From: Chrysaora quinquecirrha
Taxonomy: Eukaryota; Cnidaria; Scyphozoa; Semaeostomeae; Pelagiidae
NCBI GenBank assembly: GCA_014526335.1
Contig: JACTAT010000027.1
Span: 3,399,231 to 3,463,230 of the forward strand
Reading direction: 5' to 3'
Length of the DNA: 64,000 nt
Under the pieces are notes generated by a model. The model did not search any database. It was not told where the DNA came from and was given only the letters and a program-made list of their open reading frames with translations. The stretch's first letter is position 1, and each line of letters opens with the position of its first letter. Made by a program: the position numbers and the translations under genes. Of this stretch, positions 55,694-64,000 are shown piece after piece.

Positions 55694-56908
55694 CTGTTAA
55701 TGGTTGAAAATATGAATATCATTGTTACACAATTTAATAAACTTTAGAAAATAAAACATTTTTCAAAAGCATCGTCAGTTTAAAATTGCAAACATCAAGT
55801 TTGCTATTAACAGTGGAAACATTTTCGGGCATAGCTACTTAGAAGCTTTTTTAAATTTCGAGGAGTGGCAGACGAAAAATGCTTTTAAGTATGCCCGAAA
55901 ATGTTTTCATTGTTCATAGTAATATTAAAGTTCGATGCCGGTCTTATTTTCGATTGTTTTCACATTTTGGCAACTTGCGAATTTTCAGGAATTTTTATAA
56001 ATATGGGTAGGCATTTTGCTGTTTGTACTGTACATCCCTCTCCGAAACGTAGTGAAGTACCCCATCTGGGCTTTTTCAAGTCAATGTGGATCTTGAGCAG
56101 TAATGCAGACGGGGCGGTGGCCAAGATGGCAAAATAACCTTCGCAGAAGCGTTTCTGCAGTTTATAGACTTTTCTAAACATTGAAAACACGAGAGGCCCT
56201 GTGCTCCCTGATGAAGTAATATTCTAAATCAAACAGCCAGAGACTCTCTTCGCAGTTGGCATTTTCTGTTTTGGACATGTTGAACTTTCTTCAGCACCAT
56301 AATTAACATATAATTATCATGTGTGGTGAACAAAACGATAGATTTTTCCACAAGTGGCATATCACAACTGATGGGGTTTTAATCCTATACTGCATGATCA
56401 GAGAGCCAACGACGATTCCACTCAGCTGAAGAGCTCAATGAAGTCGTCGAGTAGTAATATATAATATGCATGTCAAAATAAGATACACTCTTTTTGTATA
56501 AGAACAATTTTATTAGAACACGAGCCTGGAGTTTGCCCATATTTTAAGAACAAATTAAGAGCTAGCTGAGACTGGTCCTTTTCAAAAGCCATAAGAACAT
56601 CAGCTAAATAAGTATAATACAATCGGATTGAATGTGAAAAGCAAGCAAACAAAGAAATAGACATGAATTCTACATTTTCCCACACATCTAGTACCACCCA
56701 AGGCAGTCATTGAAATAATATAGATTTCTAAGTAACCAAGGAAATAAGAGCATATTAAGAACATTGCAGGCTCTAAAACGGCAAAAATTGAAGAACAGCC
56801 AGCCTTGATCAAAATTTCCTGGTTCTTATCAAAAAGAGTGTATTTGATTAAAGAGCTAATGTTTTATCGTGCTATTGGAGAATATTCTAAATGTATTCTT
56901 AATCATAC

Positions 56909-57078
56909 CACTTCTTTTGACTTCTGTTTGAACTTCTGTGGAAAGTAAAGAGATACGATTGTTAAACAGCTAAATATGAAAAAATAAGTAATGATCAATG
57001 CGAGTAACATCGTGCAAATGCAAAAGATTAATAATGCTTTGTATATCATACCTTCTAAATTTTCATTGACATCGGCAG
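56909..57078 (-). CDS. Satellite microexon pair 6
   Basis: X 56909-56935, Y 57052-57078. Identical. Confidence 0.87.
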
Positions 57079-58293
57079 CTGTTAATGGTTGAAAATATGA
57101 ATATCATTGTTACACAATTTAATAAACTTTAGAAAATAAAACATTTTTCAAAAGCATCGTCAGTTTAAAATTGCAAACATCAAGTTTGCTATTAACAGTG
57201 GAAACATTTTCGGGCATAGCTACTTAGAAGCTTTTTTAAATTTCGAGGAGTGGCAGACGAAAAATGCTTTTAAGTATGCCCGAAAATGTTTTCATTGTTC
57301 ATAGTAATATTAAAGTTCGATGCCGGTCTTATTTTCGATTGTTTTCACATTTTGGCAACTTGCGAATTTTCAGGAATTTTTATAAATATGGGTAGGCATT
57401 TTGCTGTTTGTACTGTACATCCCTCTCCGAAACGTAGTGAAGTACCCCATCTGGGCTTTTTCAAGTCAATGTGGATCTTGAGCAGTAATGCAGACGGGGC
57501 GGTGGCCAAGATGGCAAAATAACCTTCGCAGAAGCGTTTCTGCAGTTTATAGACTTTTCTAAACATTGAAAACACGAGAGGCCCTGTGCTCCCTGATGAA
57601 GTAATATTCTAAATCAAACAGCCAGAGACTCTCTTCGCAGTTGGCATTTTCTGTTTTGGACATGTTGCACTTTCTTCAGCACCATAATTAACATATAATT
57701 ATCATGTGTGGTGAACAAAACGATAGATTTTTCCACAAGTGGCATATCACAACCGATGGGGTTTTCATCCTATACTGCATGATCAGAGAGCCAACGACGA
57801 TTCCACTCAGCTGAAGAGCTCAATGAAGTCGTCGAGTAGTAATATATAATATGCATGTCAAAATAAGATACACTCTTTTTGTATAAGAACAATTTTATTA
57901 GAACACGAGCCTGGAGTTTGCCCATATTTTAAGAACAAATTAAGAGCTAGCTGAGACTGGTCCTTTTCAAAAGCCATAAGAACATCAGCTAAATAAGTAT
58001 AATACAATCGGATTGAATGTGAAAAGCAAGCAAACAAAGAAATAGACATGAATTCTACATTTTCCCACACATCTAGTACCACCCAAGGCAGTCATTGAAA
58101 TAATATAGATTTCTAAGTAACCAAGGAAATAAGAGCATATTAAGAACATTGCAGGCTCTAAAACGGCAAAAATTGAAGAACAGCCAGCCTTGATCAAAAT
58201 TTCCTGGTTCTTATCAAAAAGAGTGTATTTGATTAAAGAGCTAATGTTTTATCGTGCTATTGGAGAATATTCTAAATGTATTCTTAATCATAC

Positions 58294-58463
58294 CACTTCT
58301 TTTGACTTCTGTTTGAACTTCTGTGGAAAGTAAAGAGATACGATTGTTAAACAGCTAAATATGAAAAAATAAGTAATGATCAATGCGAGTAACATCGTGC
58401 AAATGCAAAAGATTAATAATGCTTTGTATATCATACCTTCTAAATTTTCATTGACATCGGCAG
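58294..58463 (-). CDS. Satellite microexon pair 7
   Basis: X 58294-58320, Y 58437-58463. Identical. Confidence 0.87.
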
Positions 58464-59678
58464 CTGTTAATGGTTGAAAATATGAATATCATTGTTACAC
58501 AATTTAATAAACTTTAGAAAATAAAACATTTTTCAAAAGCATCGTCAGTTTAAAATTGCAAACATCAAGTTTGCTATTAACAGTGGAAACATTTTCGGGC
58601 ATAGCTACTTAGAAGCTTTTTTAAATTTCGAGGAGTGGCAGACGAAAAATGCTTTTAAGTATGCCCGAAAATGTTTTCATTGTTCATAGTAATATTAAAG
58701 TTCGATGCCGGTCTTATTTTCGATTGTTTTCACATTTTGGCAACTTGCGAATTTTCAGGAATTTTTATAAATATGGGTAGGCATTTTGCTGTTTGTACTG
58801 TACATCCCTCTCCGAAACGTAGTGAAGTACCCCATCTGGGCTTTTTCAAGTCAATGTGGATCTTGAGCAGTAATGCAGACGGGGCGGTGGCCAAGATGGC
58901 AAAATAACCTTCGCAGAAGCGTTTCTGCAGTTTATAGACTTTTCTAAACATTGAAAACACGAGAGGCCCTGTGCTCCCTGATGAAGTAATATTCTAAATC
59001 AAACAGCCAGAGACTCTCTTCGCAGTTGGCATTTTCTGTTTTGGACATGTTGAACTTTCTTCAGCACCATAATTAACATATAATTATCATGTGTGGTGAA
59101 CAAAACGATAGATTTTTCCACAAGTGGCATATCACAACCGATGGGGTTTTAATCCTATACTGCATGATCAGAGAGCCAACGACGATTCCACTCAGCTGAA
59201 GAGCTCAATGAAGTCGTCGAGTAGTAATATATAATATGCATGTCAAAATAAGATACACTCTTTTTGTATAAGAACAATTTTATTAGAACACGAGCCTGGA
59301 GTTTGCCCATATTTTAAGAACAAATTAAGAGCTAGCTGAGACTGGTCCTTTTCAAAAGCCATAAGAACATCAGCTAAATAAGTATAATACAATCGGATTG
59401 AATGTGAAAAGCAAGCAAACAAAGAAATAGACATGAATTCTACATTTTCCCACACATCTAGTACCACCCAAGGCAGTCATTGAAATAATATAGATTTCTA
59501 AGTAACCAAGGAAATAAGAGCATATTAAGAACATTGCAGGCTCTAAAACGGCAAAAATTGAAGAACAGCCAGCCTTGATCAAAATTTCCTGGTTCTTATC
59601 AAAAAGAGTGTATTTGATTAAAGAGCTAATGTTTTATCGTGCTATTGGAGAATATTCTAAATGTATTCTTAATCATAC

Positions 59679-59848
59679 CACTTCTTTTGACTTCTGTTTG
59701 AACTTCTGTGGAAAGTAAAGAGATACGATTGTTAAACAGCTAAATATGAAAAAATAAGTAATGATCAATGCGAGTAACATCGTGCAAATGCAAAAGATTA
59801 ATAATGCTTTGTATATCATACCTTCTAAATTTTCATTGACATCGGCAG
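59679..59848 (-). CDS. Satellite microexon pair 8
   Basis: X 59679-59705, Y 59822-59848. Identical. Confidence 0.87.
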
Positions 59849-61064
59849 CTGTTAATGGTTGAAAATATGAATATCATTGTTACACAATTTAATAAACTTT
59901 AGAAAATAAAACATTTTTCAAAAGCATCGTCAGTTTAAAATTGCAAACATCAAGTTTGCTATTAACAGTGGAAACATTTTCGGGCATAGCTACTTAGAAG
60001 CTTTTTTAAATTTCGAGGAGTGGCAGACGAAAAATGCTTTTAAGTATGCCCGAAAATGTTTTCATTGTTCATAGTAATATTAAAGTTCGATGCCGGTCTT
60101 ATTTTCGATTGTTTTCACATTTTTGGCAACTTGCGAATTTTCAGGAATTTTTATAAATATGGGTAGGCATTTTGCTGTTTGTACTGTACATCCCTCTCCG
60201 AAACGTAGTGAAGTACCCCATCTGGGCTTTTTCAAGTCAATGTGGATCTTGAGCAGTAATGCAGACGGGGCGGTGGCCAAGATGGCAAAATAACCTTCGC
60301 AGAAGCGTTTCTGCAGTTTATAGACTTTTCTAAACATTGAAAACACGAGAGGCCCTGTGCTCCCTGATGAAGTAATATTCTAAATCAAACAGCCAGAGAC
60401 TCTCTTCGCAGTTGGCATTTTCTGTTTTGGACATGTTGAACTTTCTTCAGCACCATAATTAACATATAATTATCATGTGTGGTGAACAAAACGATAGATT
60501 TTTCCACAAGTGGCATATCACAACCGATGGGGTTTTCATCCTATACTGCATGATCAGAGAGCCAACGACGATTCCACTCAGCTGAAGAGCTCAATGAAGT
60601 CGTCGAGTAGTAATATATAATATGCATGTCAAAATAAGATACACTCTTTTTGTATAAGAACAATTTTATTAGAACACGAGCCTGGAGTTTGCCCATATTT
60701 TAAGAACAAATTAAGAGCTAGCTGAGACTGGTCCTTTTCAAAAGCCATAAGAACATCAGCTAAATAAGTATAATACAATCGGATTGAATGTGAAAAGCAA
60801 GCAAACAAAGAAATAGACATGAATTCTACATTTTCCCACACATCTAGTACCACCCAAGGCAGTCATTGAAATAATATAGATTTCTAAGTAACCAAGGAAA
60901 TAAGAGCATATTAAGAACATTGCAGGCTCTAAAACGGCAAAAATTGAAGAACAGCCAGCCTTGATCAAAATTTCCTGGTTCTTATCAAAAAGAGTGTATT
61001 TGATTAAAGAGCTAATGTTTTATCGTGCTATTGGAGAATATTCTAAATGTATTCTTAATCATAC

Positions 61065-61234
61065 CACTTCTTTTGACTTCTGTTTGAACTTCTGTGGAAA
61101 GTAAAGAGATACGATTGTTAAACAACTAAATATGAAAAAATAAGTAATGATCAATGCGAGTAACATCGTGCAAATGCAAAAGATTAATAATGCTTTGTAT
61201 ATCATACCTTCTAAATTTTCATTGACATCGGCAG
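61065..61234 (-). CDS. Satellite microexon pair 9
   Basis: X 61065-61091, Y 61208-61234. Identical. Confidence 0.87.
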
Positions 61235-62444
61235 CTGTTAATGGTTGAAAATATGAATATCATTGTTACACAATTTAATAAACTTTAGAAAATAAAACAT
61301 TTTTCAAAAGCATCGTCAGTTTAAAATTGCAAACATCAAGTTTGCTATTAACAGTGGAAACATTTTCGGGCATAGCTACTTAGAAGCTTTTTAAATTTCG
61401 AGGAGTGGCAGACGAAAATGCTTTTAAGTATGCCCGAAAATGTTTTCATTGTTCATAGTAATATTAAAGTTCGATGCCGGTCTTATTTTCGATTGTTTTC
61501 ACATTTTGGCAACTTGCGAATTTTCAGGAATTTTTATAAATATGGGTAGGCATTTTGCTGTTTGTACTGTACATCCCTCTCCGAAACGTAGTGAAGTACC
61601 CCATCTGGGCTTTTTCAAGTCAATGTGGATCTTGAGCAGTAATGCAGACGGGGCGGTGGCCAAGATGGCAAAATAACCTTCGCAGAAGCGTTTCTGCAGT
61701 TTATAGACTTTTCTAAACATTGAAAACACGAGAGGCCCTGTGCTCCCTGATGAAGTAATATTCTAAATCAAACAGCCAGAGACTCTCTTCGCAGTTGGCA
61801 TTTTCTGTTTTGGACATGTTGAACTTTCTTCAGCACCATAATTAACATATAATTATCATGTGTGGTGAACAAAACGATAGATTTTTCCACAAGTGGCATA
61901 TCACAACTGATGGGGTTTTAATCCTATACTGCATGATCAGAGAGCCAACGACGATTCCACTCAGCTGAAGAGCTCAATGAAGTCGTCGAGTAGTAATATA
62001 TAATATATGTCAAAATAAGATACACTCTTTTGTATAAGAACAATTTTATTAGAACACGAGCCTGGAGTTTGCCCATATTTTAAGAACAAATTAAGAGCTA
62101 GCTGAGACTGGTCCTTTTCAAAAGCCATAAGAACATCAGCTAAATAAGTATAATACAATCGGATTGAATGTGAAAAGCAAGCAAACAAAGAAATAGACAT
62201 GAATTCTACATTTTCCCACACATCTAGTACCACCCAAGGCAGTCATTGAAATAATATAGATTTCTAAGTAACCAAGGAAATAAGAGCATATTAAGAACAT
62301 TGCAGGCTCTAAAACGGCAAAAATTGAAGAACAGCCAGCCTTGATCAAAATTTCCTGGTTCTTATCAAAAAGAGTGTATTTGATTAAAGAGCTAATGTTT
62401 TATCGTGCTATTGGAGAATATTCTAAATGTATTCTTAATCATAC

Positions 62445-62614
62445 CACTTCTTTTGACTTCTGTTTGAACTTCTGTGGAAAGTAAAGAGATACGATTGTTA
62501 AACAGCTAAATATGAAAAAATAAGTAATGATCAATGCGAGTAACATCGTGCAAATGCAAAAGATTAATAATGCTTTGTATATCATACCTTCTAAATTTTC
62601 ATTGACATCGGCAG
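62445..62614 (-). CDS. Satellite microexon pair 10
   Basis: X 62445-62471, Y 62588-62614. Identical exons although this monomer has lost a few intron bases. Confidence 0.87.
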
Positions 62615-63826
62615 CTGTTAATGGTTGAAAATATGAATATCATTGTTACACAATTTAATAAACTTTAGAAAATAAAACATTTTTCAAAAGCATCGTCAGT
62701 TTAAAATTGCAAACATCAAGTTTGCTATTAACAGTGGAAACATTTTCGGGCATAGCTACTTAGAAGCTTTTTTAAATTTCGAGGAGTGGCAGACGAAAAT
62801 GCTTTTAAGTATGCCCGAAAATGTTTTCATTGTTCATAGTAATATTAAAGTTCGATGCCGGTCTTATTTTCGATTGTTTTCACATTTTGGCAACTTGCGA
62901 ATTTTCAGGAATTTTTATAAATATGGGTAGGCATTTTGCTGTTTGTACTGTACATCCCTCTCCGAAACGTAGTGAAGTACCCCATCTGGGCTTTTTCAAG
63001 TCAATGTGGATCTTGAGCAGTAATGCAGACGGGGCGGTGGCCAAGATGGCAAAATAACCTTCGCAGAAGCGTTTCTGCAGTTTATAGACTTTTCTAAACA
63101 TTGAAAACACGAGAGGCCCTGTGCTCCCTGATGAAGTAATATTCTAAATCAAACAGCCAGAGACTCTCTTCGCAGTTGGCATTTTCTGTTTTGGACATGT
63201 TGAACTTTCTTCAGCACCATAATTAACATATAATTATCATGTGTGGTGAACAAAACGATAGATTTTTCCACAAGTGGCATATCACAACCGATGGGGTTTT
63301 AATCCTATACTGCATGATCAGAGAGCCAGCGACGATTCCACTCAGCTGAAGAGCTCAATGAAGTCGTCGAGTAGTAATATATAATATGCATGTCAAAATA
63401 AGATACACTCTTTTTGTATAAGAACAATTTTATTAGAACACGAGCCTGGAGTTTGCCCATATTTTAAGAACAAATTAAGAGCTAGCTGAGACTGGTCCTT
63501 TTCAAAAGCCATAAGAACATCAGCTAAATAAGTAATACAATTGGATTGAATGTGAAAAGCAAGCAAACAAAGAAATAGACATGAATTCTACATTTTCCCA
63601 CACATCTAGTACCACCCAAGGCAGTCATTGAAATAATATAGATTTCTAAGTAACCAAGGAAATAAGAGCATATTAAGAACATTGCAGGCTCTAAAACGGC
63701 AAAAATTGAAGAACAGCCAGCCTTGATCAAAATTTCATGGTTCTTATCAAAAAGAGTGTATTTGATTAAAGAGCTAATGCTTTATCGTGCTATTGGAGAA
63801 TATTCTAAATGTATTCTTAATCATAC

Positions 63827-63996
63827 CACTTCTTTTGACTTCTGTTTGAACTTCTGTGGAAAGTAAAGAGATACGATTGTTAAACAACTAAATATGAAAA
63901 AATAAGTAATGATGAATGCGAGTAACATCGTGCAAATGCAAAAGATTAATAATGCTTTGTATATCATACCTTCTATGTTTTCATTGACATCGGCAG
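63827..63996 (-). CDS. Satellite microexon pair 11 (first visible in the transcript)
   Basis: X 63827-63853 is identical to the rest. Y 63970-63996 differs in two bases and reads (A)ADVNENIE, a conservative L-to-I change with a synonymous AAT-to-AAC change beside it. Confidence 0.86.
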
Positions 63997-64000
63997 CTGT

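Larger units (their letters stand above)
21080..64000 (-). other. Gene span: microexon-rich PARP-family gene, 5' end outside window
   Basis: Sixty-five minus-strand exons can be read: 61 microexons (21-45 bp, each a multiple of 3, all phase 1) followed by four ordinary exons for a PARP catalytic domain and the stop at 21080-21082. The first phase-1 entry of the catalytic part agrees with the microexon phase. About 2.27 kb of coding sequence lies in about 43 kb. The introns hold many transposons and two amplified exon arrays. The protein is a long linker of short charged peptides ending in an ADP-ribosyltransferase. The N-terminus and start are not visible. Confidence 0.9.
49238..64000. repeat. 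~1.38-kb satellite array inside the PARP gene
   Basis: About 10.7 monomers of 1380-1386 bp, continuing past the window. The spacing of the same exon in successive monomers is 1384, 1384, 1383, 1383, 1385, 1385, 1385, 1386, 1380 and 1382 bp. The monomers are almost identical by eye; differences are single bases and 1-3-bp indels. Each holds a MITE (as at 49566-49923), two 27-bp microexons, and a hairpin from the cattttcgggcatac family (as at 50278-50385). The first monomer begins abruptly near 49238 (gcagtttatagac). Confidence 0.95.

Noticed and set aside
49555..63730. Recurring 68-90-codon frames in every satellite monomer (for example FSLFIVILKFDAGL)
   Set aside because: They overlap on opposite strands, cover the MITE and hairpin parts, have no motif, and recur only because the monomer does. 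The supported coding parts are the two 27-bp exons.

Overview
The window reads as AT-rich animal nuclear DNA. It has spliceosomal introns (GT..AG with pyrimidine-rich acceptors), a LINE remnant, Penelope-like element (PLE) pieces, many MITE-like inverted-repeat elements, minisatellites and a long-period satellite. No bacterial operon, CRISPR array or rRNA was seen. A marine invertebrate, perhaps a cnidarian, fits the mix, but that is an inference.

The main feature is one minus-strand gene filling 21,080 to the right edge, with its 5' end outside the window. Its last four exons (23253-23458, 22985-23120, 21530-21636, 21080-21232) encode a complete PARP (ADP-ribosyltransferase) catalytic domain. 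Upstream of them I can read 61 consecutive microexons of 21-45 bp. Each has AG before and GT after it on the minus strand, each length is a multiple of 3, each enters and leaves in phase 1, and none contains a stop. They encode about 556 residues of short charged peptides spread over about 40 kb of intron. Groups of them lie inside tandem repeats. One is a ~1.38-kb satellite (49238-64000) carrying two 27-bp exons per monomer, so each monomer adds 18 residues. The other is a nested segmental duplication (about 31270-38210) carrying six exon positions per unit. The layout recalls the micro-exon genes of schistosomes, here joined to a PARP.

Left part. At 1-1439 there are plus-strand exons of an unrecognised gene, with tandem 105-bp exons that differ mainly at synonymous sites. 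A 2.4-kb array of 24-bp units follows (1595-3985), then short coding remnants. A tRNA-like SINE sits beside an (AACT)n tract (6160-6957). A 5'-truncated LINE (minus strand, 7731-9392) is split by a PLE fragment with a 15-bp target-site duplication (TSD). A ~4.5-kb element (9402-13899) has long terminal inverted repeats, inverted minisatellite arms, a 9-bp TSD and a possible two-exon gene inside. A 210-bp PLE-derived palindrome with a 13-bp TSD lies at 15471-15680. From 16.5 to 20.8 kb there is a run of MITE and foldback elements.

The PARP gene's introns also hold a 1.1-kb TRIM-like LTR element, two hAT-type MITEs with 8-bp TSDs (one nested in an older foldback element), and several families of TA-flanked MITEs that repeat a family-specific short word inside themselves. 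The insertions lie between microexons and leave the reading frame intact.
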